From Watersipora subatra (lineage: Eukaryota; Bryozoa; Gymnolaemata; Cheilostomatida; Watersiporidae), in the NCBI RefSeq assembly GCF_963576615.1, contig NC_088708.1, positions 3,658,001 through 3,722,000 on the forward strand: a DNA stretch of 64,000 nt, given 5' to 3'. The notes under the pieces are model-generated. The model saw only the letters and a list, made by a program, of their open reading frames with translations. It was not told the DNA's origin and did not search any database. Both the position numbers and the translations under genes were made by a program. Of this stretch, positions 1 to 11,218 are shown in pieces (the stretch's first letter is position 1; every line of letters starts with the position of its first letter).

Positions 1-2358
1 GTAACAAACCACTCTTGGCCCTTTTTCTGAATATTGCACTAGCACAACCCCTAGACCAACTGGGCTGGCATCCATATACAGTAGAGTCTCCCCATTAATG
101 TCAAAGTGGGCAAGTGTTTCATAATTGCTCAAGTCCTTTTTCAGAAGGTTGAATGCTTTCACTTCCTGTGTATTCATTGAAATCTCCGTTCCAGGGCTTT
201 TTCGTAGTGTCAACTTTCTGAGGGATTCTGTCTTGTCAGAAAAAAATGGAATGAACTTAGAGCAATATCCAACCAATCCCAAAAAACTCTTAGGCTCTCC
301 TACATTCCTTGGCATGCGGGCCTCACCTACAGCTTTGACTTTATCTTTCCCTGGGCTCACACCGTCACTTGATATATGGTGTCTTAAGAAGTCTATGCTT
401 CTAGCACCAAAAACACACTTCTCCCTGTTGAGGGTCATGCCAGCTGCTTCCAAGCGCGTCAGAGTCTCAAGCAGCCTTTGATCATGTTCAGAACATGTTC
501 TACCATGAATCACTATGTCATCAGCCATGTTGGCCACGCCAGAAATGCCTCGAATGATATTTGCAACCTCTCGCTGATAGATTTCTGGTGCCGCGCTAAT
601 ACCAAACATCAGGCGTTTGTAACGGTATAAACCAATGTGGGTATTGAACGTTGTAATGTCTCTGGACTCAGGACTCAATACAAATTGGTGAAAGCCAAGT
701 TTCAGATCTATTTTGGAGAAGAACTGTGCTCCATTCATGTCCCTCAAGAGTTCATCAACTGTTGGAACAGGGTAGTGGTGCCGAATTACTGCGGTATTGG
801 CCTTTCTCATGTCAATGCACATCCTAATTTTATCATTGGCCTTTGGCACTATTACTACGGGGCTGACCCAAGTTGTTGGCCCTTCAACCTTTTCTATTAT
901 GTCAGACTCAACAAGCTCATTCAAGTGGTCCTCAAGTTTTCTCATCATTGCAAAGGGAATTCTACGGTATGATTGTGCTACTGGGGCCATATCAGGGTTA
1001 ATAGTGAGACAAATTTCTTGTTTAGCCCTACCAATCAAGCCTGAAAATAGGTTTGGAAATTTGGAACTATATTCCTCTACTCCACAACTATCACCCTTAC
1101 CTACCACTGCACTGCTACTATTACTGTTAGCAAACTTGACAAGGTTAAGTGCTTGCGCAGTCTCTACACCAAGAAGAGGTTCAGCACTTTCTGATATAAC
1201 AACAAATCTTACGTCTGCTAGAGACTCGGCACCTAGATACACTGTGGCCCAGAATTGCCCCAAAACAGCCATGGGAGAACTCGACGTGTATGTATATATG
1301 TTTGGACCACCCTTTTCCTGTTTTGAAATATTGACCTGATTAGCTTTCATATGCTCCCAGGAGTCTTTACTTATGATATTGCAATCAGACCCAGTATCTA
1401 TTATGAAGCTCACGCTAACCCCACCAACGCACAAATTTACCCTCCTTAATCCTACTTTTTGCACTGTACTACTCTGAAAACTAAAAGCAAGTTCTGAGTC
1501 CAGGGGTCTACCGCTAATATCTGTCTTTTGAGATTGGCCAGGAAACCCCCTTTCTACAACTGCATTGGCACTGTGTGTACTCGACTTGCACATAGATCTG
1601 AAATGATTTTTTCCATGACATTTAAAACATCGTTTGCCAAAAGCGGGGCACTCTCTGATTTTGTGTGTGGTGCCACATCTACCACATATTCTGTTACCTA
1701 TTGTTCCATGCTTATCTGCCTCAGCTGTCACACTACCACTAGGATCACTCTGACCCTGTCTGTTATAACCAGACAAATCAGACTTGGTCCTATTCATCGC
1801 CACATTACCACTCATTTCTGTAGCGCGCGCATCCACAGCCTCATGCGTAGCTGCAATTCTTAGCAAGTTTGTAAGTGACAGGTCATTGCCTTGCTCTAGG
1901 AGTTTGCGCTTAAGCAAATCAGAAGTACATGTTTCCACTATGTGGTCTCGGATTTGTTCATTTAAGTCATAACCACAACTCGAACTGGCCTTTCTCAGCC
2001 TAGCACAATATTGTGATATACTCTCGCCAACTGCCTGGCTATGCCTACGAAACAAGTGCCTTTGAAATGTTATGTTTGGCTCAACTGTAAAATGGTCTGC
2101 TAGTGCTTTCTTAAACCCCTCATAATCGTCTCTTGCGGACTCAGCAAGGTTTTTACTAATCTCCCTGACTCGAGGTCCTGCATGAAATAATAACAATGCT
2201 TTTCTTTGAGCACGCATACCCTTTCTCTCATCCCCAGGCAAGTCAAAGATGCCTTTAGAATCTGAGAAGGCTTCGAACTCCTCAATCCACTGTGCCCAGG
2301 CTGCCGACACAGCACTAGCTTCCCCATCAGGATTAAAATGTGAGGTACCCCTATCCAT
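1..2358 (-). mobile_element. Ty3/Gypsy element A, gag-pol reading frame (cut by left window edge)
   Basis: One open frame runs on the minus strand from an ATG at 2358 to the window edge. The order is gag, two zinc knuckles (about 1590-1690, Cys-Cys-His-Cys spacing), an aspartic protease with DTGSD (about 1381-1398), then reverse transcriptase with an ADD active-site block near 511-530 and the start of the RNase H region. Protease and reverse transcriptase would process and copy the element RNA in a virus-like particle; this is known of the family, not shown here. RNase H completion and integrase lie beyond the left edge. I noticed no break in the visible part, so this looks like a young copy. 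The gag style and primer site resemble the invertebrate K02A2.6/Mag-like Gypsy lineage (inference). A primer site and LTR follow on the right, as expected for minus orientation. Confidence 0.85.
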
Positions 2359-2510
2359 AGCCACTACGCCACGCATACAAAAACCACTAGTGGCAGAGTG
2401 TCAGTGAAGGCAGAAAAGCAACCACCAAATACAGATGGACAGTAAATATATACTCAACTGGTCATGCATCAAGTCTGCCCGTTCAGCACTGTAGAGCCGC
2501 TCCAGAAATT

Positions 2511-2527
2511 TCTATCCTCGTCGCCAT
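2511..2527 (-). promoter_or_regulatory. Primer-binding site of Gypsy element A
   Basis: The minus strand reads TGGCGACGAGGATAG directly after a possible LTR end in ACA. It begins with TGG, the complement of a tRNA 3' CCA end. Its place between the LTR-like block and gag fits reverse-transcription priming. Confidence 0.65.
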
Positions 2528-2543
2528 TGTAATGTCTCTTGCG

Positions 2544-2579
<36 letters not shown>

Positions 2580-3100
2580 CCTATATAAGCGTAGAAGTTT
2601 GCAGTTTAAAGTACAGTTTATTCTCTGCATGTAACTATGTCTACACGTATACACAATACAATTCTAAGTCATTCAACTCCCTATTACAACTGTGATCATC
2701 ACACATAGTCTGATGAAAATGATGATGCAATGTCAATATACATATTGAGTAGACAACTCTGACATTACAAACATCACACTCGGTGCATGCAGTGTTAGTA
2801 TTTTTGTTATGGCAGTGTTTGCTTCTGCCCCGCTGCTCCAGTTTAGCTGGCCAAACATCATCGCAGGGTGCCCGACGAATAATCATTGGTGGGCGAGGAG
2901 CCACTTCTGCTGATCGGCGACCGCATCTGTCAGTTTTCGTATTGATGAGTGCCGATGCCAGCTGGCCTTGAAATTGGCTGAGCTTTTGCATAATGTTTTT
3001 GCGGTAGCTGTAGAAGGGAGATATTTTTACGCACCGAATATAATATTGGTCAAGAATAAGTTAATAATTATCTGATGCAAAAGACAAATCAATAGATAAC
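2528..3100 (-). repeat. Candidate 5' LTR of Gypsy element A (right edge uncertain)
   Basis: The left edge is set by TGT at 2528 next to the primer site. The right edge is only a guess: ACA at 3098-3100 is the best matching terminus before the LINE sequence starts. The partner LTR lies outside the window, so neither identity nor target duplication can be checked. The block holds a TA-rich microsatellite. Confidence 0.4.
2541..2585. repeat. TA microsatellite
   Basis: Alternating TA with a few interruptions, inside the candidate LTR of element A. It could act as a TATA-like promoter stretch or be a replication-slippage product. Confidence 0.8.
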
Positions 3101-3149
3101 AGATGTAGGTAGATTGCACTGCTTAAAATAAATAAGCTCCATCCACAAC

Positions 3150-4010
3150 TTTTTAGACTCCATTGATTGACTGCCAACATGGTTTTTGCTCGAGAAGCTG
3201 TGAGAGTCAGCTAATCCACACAACGCATGAACTCATTGAATTATTCGATACTGGAATCCAAACTGATGCAGTTACCCTTGATTTTTCCAAGGCCTTTGAC
3301 AAAGTGTCCCAAAGCAAATTTTTATTCAAACTTACCCAAACTAATCTAGACGACAATTATCGCCTAGGTCGAGGATTGGCGGAAGGATCGCACGCGGACC
3401 ATTTTTATAAATGAAACATATTCCAAACCATGTCCAGTTTCCTCTGGTGTGCTCTTTTTGATTTTTATAAATGATATGCCAGGGGCTATCAAGACCTCTA
3501 GACTCAGACTTTTTGCTGATGATGCTCTCCTATATTCCCAGATTGAGTCAGCCAGCGACTGCAAATCTTCAAGCAGATCTTAATTTGCTCATAAACTGGG
3601 CTATTAAATGGTAGATGGAATTTACCATCACAAAATATGAGACAACTTCTTTTTTTAGGTCTCATGAGAGCCTCTTTTTTCACAAATATCTTATGAAAGG
3701 GCAACAACTAGCTTATGTCAAACTATGCTTAAATACCTCGGAGTCATTATAGACAATAAAATCAACCTTAACCTTCACATAGAAAAGACTACAACTAAAT
3801 CCTTATCAACACTACACATGCTCATAAGGTCCTTCAAAAGTTGCTCACCCAAAACCAAATCCCTCTCTTTTAAAACCATCTGCCACCCAGTTCTTGAATA
3901 TTCATCAACTGTCTGGTCTCCATTTTTATCCAAGCACATAGACTCCCTCGAGTCTGTAAACAGAAAAGCTTTCAGGTGGGTGTTTAAACTTATAAAAATG
4001 AGAGGATTTC
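3150..4010 (+). mobile_element. LINE (Jockey/CR1-like) reverse transcriptase remnant
   Basis: Three pieces of one reverse transcriptase appear in order but in different frames. The first, about 3163-3345, has a QHGF block and the LDFSKAFD motif. The second, about 3460-3545, has the catalytic FADDALLY motif. The third, about 3725-4000, has LKYLGVIID and the later HPVLEYSSTVWSP block. These are typical of non-LTR retrotransposons of the Jockey/CR1 group. Frame changes separate the pieces, sequence between the first two is shortened, and stops occur after the FADD block. There is no ORF1, endonuclease or clear tail, so this is a dead 5'-truncated fragment. Confidence 0.8.
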
Positions 4011-4079
4011 TGACCTCATGTCTGAGTAGTCATGGGCCAACCTTGCAGAGCGTCGGAGGACGGCCGACCAAAATCTGAA

Positions 4080-5325
4080 AAACAAAATAATAATTGAAGA
4101 AATTACAATACCAACCCATTTTTTCTCAAATGCCCACCTACACAATACACGCCACAAAAGTGCTAAAAGTGCAATCAACACCAATGTTACAAAACACCCA
4201 TTTTTTGTGCGGATCCTTAGCAGCTAACCCTTTTTTTTACACACCCCCACTAAGAACTTTCAATATTTATTGAGTTTTTGCCCCCACCCAATCCCTACCC
4301 TCAACCTTAATAACAACATTGCCCCAACCAATATTAAAAATCATAATAAAAATGATAAAAACCCCAAACTAAGAGAAATCTACTCATGTTACTTAATAAA
4401 GATATCGCTCTAATTCCTCATTATGGGACATTTGCGATTAATCGATTTGACTTTACTGACTCCTTTCTTATTGATTACACCATAGATATGGATTACAAAC
4501 TTGATGTGAAACACGAAGACTCCAATATTTTCAATCAGAAACAGAGAATGCAATTCTGTTTTATGATAAGACAAATTTTTTTTATAAACTAATTTGAAGA
4601 TGAGATTCAAATTTGAGTTGTCTGATCACTGCCTTTACCTGTATGTGTGTTATATTTTTATCCAACATCAAATTTGTGAGTAGTGTCGTTAATTAACATG
4701 TCATTCTTACTCAAATCTTACACACCGGGCCCTAATAGACATGCTGTCTATACATGTATTTCCAATGGGCCATGTATGAGTGCTTCATGAGCATAGCACT
4801 ACTGGTGTACATGTATGTGTCTATATATTGCAACATTATGAGTTGAAGATACCTGTGCATCTGTTTCTGCCATAGCTCCATAACTGTGCTCTATATCTTC
4901 CTTCAATGCAGTAGTCCTTTTCAACCAGCACACTACAAAAGGTAGTAGGAACAAAGAGCATAAAGTTCAATCGAGGTGTATGTAATACATGTTTAATTCA
5001 AGTAAACATGTATGAGTGCTCTTCAAACTACATTGTAATACTTTTTTTATTATACCACAGCCCCAGGATACTTACACATTTCTTCTGCCGCACGTGAATT
5101 CTCCAAGACTAAGAGGTGACAGCAGCTTTCGGTATTTCTTATTTCTTGAGATGACAGCTCGAGGGAGTCAGCCGCAATCATTAGCCTTACTAGGTCAGAC
5201 TGACAGCTGGCCTACACCAAGCGCTCACCTATTTTTATAACGTATATGTAATCCATCGTCTGTAATGAACAAAGTTAAAAAGCCTTGGTCTTACATTCTG
5301 AGAATTTTTGGTATGTAGGAAAAAG
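4080..5325. other. No gene recognised
   Basis: AT-rich sequence with short chance reading frames. It may include the 3' tail of the preceding LINE. I saw no splice-bordered coding block, RNA gene or clear repeat. Confidence 0.5.
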
Positions 5326-5329
5326 TTAA

Positions 5330-6196
5330 AGGTTGACTTGCAACAAAATTCACATTACAGTTATTTGGTATCATAAGCTTCACCATGTCTTACTCTGTTG
5401 GGTTGTAGGTGCAAAATATATGGGAATGTGATTACAAGCTCTTAAAAGCTAAAAAACGAACAGTTAATCGCAGCCACTCGAGACCTCCGTAGTTTGGATT
5501 CGCTTTCCAAAACGGCTCAAATGGGACATAGCTGTGGTAGATGGTTTCTGTTTACGCTTTCATGCAGCCTCATTCGTCAAAATATTTTCACAAATATACT
5601 TCACGCATTCAATAATGCCATGTCTATTGTTCTTACGCATCTGTTTTATCGTCATTGTAATGCTGTCACTTTTAGCACCGATATCTTATAACTTACTGTT
5701 GAAATTCGTTAAAATTTTTAACCTTAGCTCGAAGGAGTACATATCATTGTCTGATAATCATGACGAGCCTGTTGGTCACCTGTGATAATCGAAAAGTGCT
5801 GCAAAAATTATTTGCGAAGTATTGGGTCACATGATCAGATTACGACTTGACGATTAGATAATGCGAAACAAAACTGTAAAGTAGCGAGCATCTATATTTG
5901 ATACGGGGTCTTCGATAAAACCCGAAGTGTTTGTCATAAACTAGTGCTACGATAAGTTTTATACCGAGCTTTTTATTGGCCTTTTAGTTCACGTGAGAAC
6001 ATTACGTGACAAGACGATAACCAAACTGTAATGACTATATCAGATAAATAAACTGATTCCAATCTACGACGGCTTTTCGTTTTTGAGCTTTTAATCACAT
6101 TTCCACATATTTGGCACCTACAACACAACAGAGTAAGACATGGTGAATCTTTTGATACCAAATAACTGTAATGTGAATTTTGTTGCAAGTCAGCCT
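5330..6196. mobile_element. Foldback DNA element, TTAA borders, copy 1
   Basis: The two ends are long imperfect inverted repeats, about 130-150 bp per arm. The left arm begins AGGTTGACTTGCAACAAAAT and the right arm ends with its near-exact complement. TTAA flanks both sides (5326-5329 and 6197-6200). There is no transposase frame, so it is non-autonomous. TTAA targets are used by piggyBac and Kolobok transposases; which one drove this family is not visible. Other copies lie at 41496-43993 and from 63756 to the right edge. Confidence 0.75.
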
Positions 6197-6600
6197 TTAA
6201 ATGATGCAGATTGTTTATGGAACAACATTTTAGATGAAGCCTCCTGGTAAGACACAAACGTAGTCATAGAATATACATGTATATAACGAGTAGCACACCT
6301 TCAGTTTTTGATTATGAATTTTCATCACTGCCAGCAAACATCCATCCATAAACAACGTCCTGTCTTAATGGGTGGAGAGCAGGTTTGTGTAGAGGTTATG
6401 CTGAGACGTCTGCAAATATGCAAAACGGCAATAGTTACTATGAGGACACACAAATTTGAACAGTAAAATCTAGTTTCAGTGAGGGATTGGCTGATAGTAA
6501 ATACTACCGCCCATGACATGGGTTGTGTAAAAACAATGTCAATGGTATGACAGGAAACCCTTGTCAGTATATGACTCTATGCTAAAGTGCCCATGGCTGC

Positions 6601-8252
6601 TCAGCCTGTCTCTAATAATTTGATGGAGATGAATTCAGTTACAAACAAAGAAATCCCATCATAAATGCGACATTCACACATTTTAGAAAAAGTGTGTGAG
6701 GTTGTGCGTGCCTTGTTGGAAGTGTTGTTGGAAGTGTGCGTGCAAAAACTGGTGAATAAGAAGTAGTCCCAAAGACTTAGAAACAGCATATCATAATTGA
6801 CTGTATTGTTGCATCGCAGGTTATGACCCAGTAATACAAGTTCACCTTCCATCGGCCGCTGTGGATTTGGTACAAGCAGTTATTTCCAGAGTAACTTTCA
6901 TGGTGAGGATGCTATTTTGGATTACTTACTGGGGTGATAATAGCATCTTCGCAGAGCAGCCAGGGTGCCTCATAGTTGGTTGTGTCCAGGTCTTGCTCCG
7001 AAAGCTGTGTCTCGTTGGGATCATATTCATCCACTGGTTATTCTTCCGGAGCTATTGGGTTTTTGTGCTGTTTGATGGTAGTGTTCATACTCTGGCAGAA
7101 ACTGTCTCTGCTGGTACTGGAAGATTCTAGAGAGAAAAAGTTACCCTCAAGTTCCACTTTTTAACAAAAAATACTCATATAAATGGGTTTAAGCTGATCA
7201 AATCATCAATCATTTTACTAACAAATGTTTCACACTTCAGCATCTTTTCTATGACATAACATCATATTTTTCGGAAAAAATACTTTGAATTGTATTTTAA
7301 ATGACGTGCTAAATGTGAGAAAATTCTGTTATTTATAAAAGCAGAGGTTGTCAACATATGGGTATCAAAGTACATAGGGAGTTTTCGTGCCACATAAATC
7401 TGTCCATCTTCTTTTACAGTGAGTGTAAGTCTTTTTCTCTTCAGTCGAACCTGGTAGACAAGGAACAATGCATCAATAATAAAAATAATCAGTCAGATAA
7501 TACATATTTGATAGCATAACTTAGAAACAAAAGCCATGCTTAGAGAGCAGTCATTAGGAATAAATTTATTACCTGTTTCACGAACCCTTTTGCATCTTGA
7601 GACATTGAGAGTCTTGTGTTATAAATTGAGAAAGGAAACCTAGAAAAAGAGTGAAAGTATGATTTTACAGACTTCACATACCTCACCAATAATGGAGAAT
7701 AACAGACTTTATACAGCTCACCAATAATGGAGAATAACAGGCTTCACACAGCTAACCAATAATGGAGAATAACAGGCTTTATACACCTCACCAATAATGA
7801 AGAATACCAGACTTTATACACCTCACCAAGAATGGACAATAACAGACTTCATACAGCTAACCAATAATGGAGAATAACAGACTTCACACACCTCACCAAT
7901 AATGGAGAATAACAGACTATACACTTCACCAATAATGGAGAATAACAGACTTCACACAGCTAACCAATAATGAAGAATAACAGACTTTATACACTTCACC
8001 AATAATGGAGAATAACAGACTTCATACACCTCACCAATAATGGAGAATAACAGACTCTATACACCTCACCAAATATTGAGAATAACAGACTTGTAAGTAG
8101 CATACATAACTTAACTATGATGATACATACACCAAATAAATTCAAATTTCAAATATCACAAGAAGACTTACAACTAGTTACCGTCTTATGATGCCCATAG
8201 TTTTTATATATGGAGATCCAGTGTCGCCGTTAGTCGTCTCACTCATGACCAT
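6601..8252 (-). CDS. Unrecognised multi-exon host gene
   Basis: Exons were read by eye on the minus strand. Exon 1 is 8252-8182, with ATG at 8252 and a second in-frame ATG two codons on. Exon 2 is 7639-7573. Exon 3 runs from 7450 to about 7374. Exon 4 is 7126-6930. A likely further exon starts at 6847. Exon 1 ends with two bases of a codon that the first base of exon 2 completes, and exon 2 ends in phase 0 into exon 3, so the first 70 or so residues join cleanly. They include a basic stretch (VRLKRKRLTLTV). Exon 4 has a Gln/Tyr-rich first half and an acidic second half ending NYEAPWLLCEDAIITP before GTAAGT. The two halves are in different frames one base apart, so either the sequence has an error or the gene is damaged there. 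I do not recognise the family. The 3' end is uncertain. Confidence 0.5.
7668..8095. repeat. Minisatellite, about 37-bp unit, roughly 11 copies
   Basis: Units are variants of CACCAATAATGGAGAATAAC followed by a GACTTYAYACA-type spacer. The array sits in the first intron of the unrecognised minus-strand gene, between its exons 1 and 2. Confidence 0.9.
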
Positions 8253-8635
8253 GAAATTCACTTACTATTCCGACATGTCAATTCAAGTCTGTAGAAAGAA
8301 GAAGCATCGAACAACATTCAACATTTCACTTCTCCCAAGCACTCGGTAATGAGATGTGCAGTTTTGCATTTGAGTTTTGCGTTTCGCAGCCAATCGAATA
8401 ACATTCAGGAAAAGGATTCCCATGGGTTTTTCATGGCGTTTCGGTGGTTTTGACTGAGTAAAATAGTGATCAGAAAACAACCAAAAACTTCATTATTTTT
8501 CAATAAATACCTATCTCAGCTATTCGAAATTGACTTATCTAACCATTGAATATTGAAAGATAGCAAAATTTACTAATATAAATAGAGATCATACAGAAGT
8601 CTGTTAAAAAATCTGTAAGCCAATTTTGGTGGTGA

Positions 8636-9490
8636 AATGTACCTGTAGAAGGTGGTAGTCACCCCTATAGATGTTTCAGGCATTCACTACACCGACCATC
8701 ACAAAATGCCAGAACAAATAGAGATACCAGCGACGGGAGACAATAAAAAAAGCGGTATTTGGCCAGGGATGAATCCAGCAAGTCAATACCCCCATGTGTT
8801 GGTTGTATTCTCTTACAACTGCTGGCATTGTTACTGGAACATGAGCTTTTTTAGCCTTGTCCCACCTGTTAGCCTCTGTTACTGGCTCAACAGACACTAC
8901 CAGCGACGGGAGACGATAAAAAAGCGGTATTTGGCCAGGATTGAATCCAGCAAGTCAATACCCCCATGTGTTGGTTGTATTCTTTTACAACTGCTGGCAT
9001 TGTCACTGGAACATGAACTTTTTTAGCCTTGTCCCACCTGTTAGCCTCTGTTACTGGCTCAACAGACACTACCAGCGACAGGAGACGATAAAAAAGCGGT
9101 ATTTGGCCAGGAATGAATCCAGCAAGTCAATACCCCCATGTGTTGGTTGTATTATTTTACAACTGCTGGCATTGTCACTGGAACATGAGCTTTTTTAGCC
9201 TTGTCCCACTTGTTAGCCTCTGTTACTGGCTCAACAGACACATAACTAGAGAGAAGAGTTACAGCTCTATTGTCATACTACTTCACCATAGCTATATTGT
9301 CAGTGGTTTCAATCTGATGATCTATGGCTCCTCAAACGATTTTCTTTAGCGCTTTCTCATCAAGTATTTTGGCTCCAGTCTGTTGTTTCTCAGTGTTCCT
9401 GTATAGAACATTCCCCTTTCCGATAGTTTTAGTAGAAGTACTGCAATGGAGTAGCTATATCCATATCTACAGGAGGCTCAACTTCTGTTC
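8636..9490 (-). mobile_element. piggyBac (PGBD-like) transposase remnant
   Basis: Reading the minus strand from 9490 downward gives piggyBac hallmarks in order: FYTGTLRNNRL, then YDNRAVTLLSSYV, then RWDKAKK, VVREYNQHMG, and SRRWYLYLFWHF followed by VVNA and IYRGDY. The family signature after HMG (G-I/V-D-L-L-D) is present only in the neighbouring frame, because the run of five G is one base too short. Stops replace Trp codons at two conserved places (before YDNRAV and after VVNA). The N-terminal half and most of the catalytic core are missing. The middle, from the SSYV block to just past HMG, is tandemly triplicated. It is a dead plain DNA transposon or a degraded domesticated copy. Confidence 0.75.
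8731..9241. repeat. Tandem triplication, 172-173 bp unit
   Basis: Unit starts are marked by CGACRGGAGACRATAAAAAA at 8731, 8904 and 9076, giving spacings of 173 and 172 bases. The copies are nearly identical. The unit spans part of the piggyBac coding remnant. 172 is not a multiple of three, so the reading frame changes between copies. Confidence 0.9.
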
Positions 9491-10639
9491 CTGTGTATAA
9501 ATGCAAACTAAATAAACTTGCAAATGCTTTTGAGAATTTAGCATGAGCCTCGAATGGTGTAAAAATACTCAGCCATCTCCTATGTTGCTTATTTTTTCAA
9601 TATAGAACAAGGACATGGATCTTTTCGCTTTTATTTGAATCATCAATATTGGTAATCATATTGGTATCATATATGGTATTTCTTCTATATCGCAGACTTA
9701 ATGCAGAATAGAATATATGCTGCACAAAAAATTTCACCAACTGATCAATTTTTCATGCAAAGCCCAATGGGACGTGGGGGTACATCCAGGTTCTTTCTCA
9801 AAGAAAATTTGTATTTTCAATTGCTTTTTTATCAAAGTAAGTTTCAATCATTTATTAAAGTTTAATTGAAACATTCATAACTAATAAAACAACAGTCTGA
9901 CCTGAATGTGTGTAGAATTGAAGAAAGAACTTTAAGCAGTTTTCTTGTTCACAATCAAAGATGGAGCCCACTAGATTTGAAATGGTCAGGCGATCATGTG
10001 CTCTAGCCAATCACATTTATGCATGGTTATGTTACATCATTGTCACATTAGGCATTGAGTGATGTAAAGACATTAGGTTTAAGAACAATAATTGAGCACT
10101 TATGCTCATCCAAAGTTCATGTTACACATATATCACGCCGGGTTTTCCAGGGTGCCAGCACACCCTCACTGTAACAATAGCTAACACGCCCCTCTCCCCC
10201 CCCCCGCCCCGCAGCATCACATTTCCATAAGTGACACAATACTGCTAACTGCACTCCAGACAACTAATCCAATATCCAAACTGTCTCATAAATGCAATAA
10301 TCTATATACAAGTTTTGTCAATCGGGTTGATAGTTGATCAGTCAACTAAGATGCCAACACACCCTTACTGCAACAGTGTTAGTGCCAATTTTAGTCGTTA
10401 GTAGTTATAATGTATATACAATCCAACAAAATAGATATACATGTATATCTAAAAAAAAATTTGCTTTCCGTTTACACTTTTTATTTTATTTACGTGTCAC
10501 TTTTCTGCTGTTAATTCTATTGACACGTTGAATTTCTTTCTTCCAATCTTCAGTTACCAAAAGACTAGAATGTAGCCCGTCTCTAAGAAAATGACTTCTG
10601 AAAGCATAGGAGTAATGTCTCCTCATAAATACTCTCTTA
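9491..10639. other. No gene recognised
   Basis: AT-rich spacer with a C-run near 10195-10210. I see no splice-bordered coding block and no clear element ends. Confidence 0.5.
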
Positions 10640-11079
10640 TGCATATAAAGAGTTGCCCAACCTCCTGACATTAAGATTTACAATTCGTTGGTTTTCCACC
10701 ACAGCCAGACTTCTTGGAAGCTCAGTGTTTTTTTTACATTTCGTGGTGGTATTATTGTTATAAGTGTTTAAGCAAACGGGATAAATAGTGCATAAGATTA
10801 CAACAATGTTATTTGCTTGTAACATCCTTCTCCACGACTTTAATATTTCCTGTGGATTGCCATAAGGAGATTTTATAGGCACACATTGTCGGTCCTCATG
10901 AATTAATGTAAATCTAACAGGACCAATATGTATGTATGTGATTGAATTCCTAAAAACACCTAAGTTGCTAGATGTATGCCGTAACAAATGCACCTAGTTT
11001 GCTCCTGCATTGATATTGTCTGCCATGAGAGGTCATTCAACTCCCTTACAAATGAATTGCCTAATACTATAGTCTTCAT
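10640..11079 (-). mobile_element. SGNH-hydrolase-like segment downstream of a Gypsy pol
   Basis: The minus strand from an ATG at 11079 has IVLGNSFVREL, like the first block of SGNH/GDSL-type domains found in several retroelements. A block near 10900 has ITYIHIG, and a later part has EILKSWRRMLQANNIVVI followed by a Tyr-Pro stretch, matching the usual order of such domains. It sits beyond the pol region of Gypsy element B in the same orientation, where some Gypsy elements carry a third reading frame. Membership in element B is inference. The segment looks broken. Confidence 0.4.
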
Positions 11080-11218
11080 ATCTGGAATACAACAAAAACA
11101 AATCTACTATGTACCTAAAACTGAAAAACAAAGTTATAAGTTCAATCTATTGGTTTTTTTAACTTGTCTCCCATATCGGGTCGTCCTTTCTGGAGTTCTC
11201 GATGGTCTGTTATCATTA

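Noticed and set aside
8652-9349. Plus-strand repetitive frames
   Set aside because: They are the wrong strand of the piggyBac triplication.
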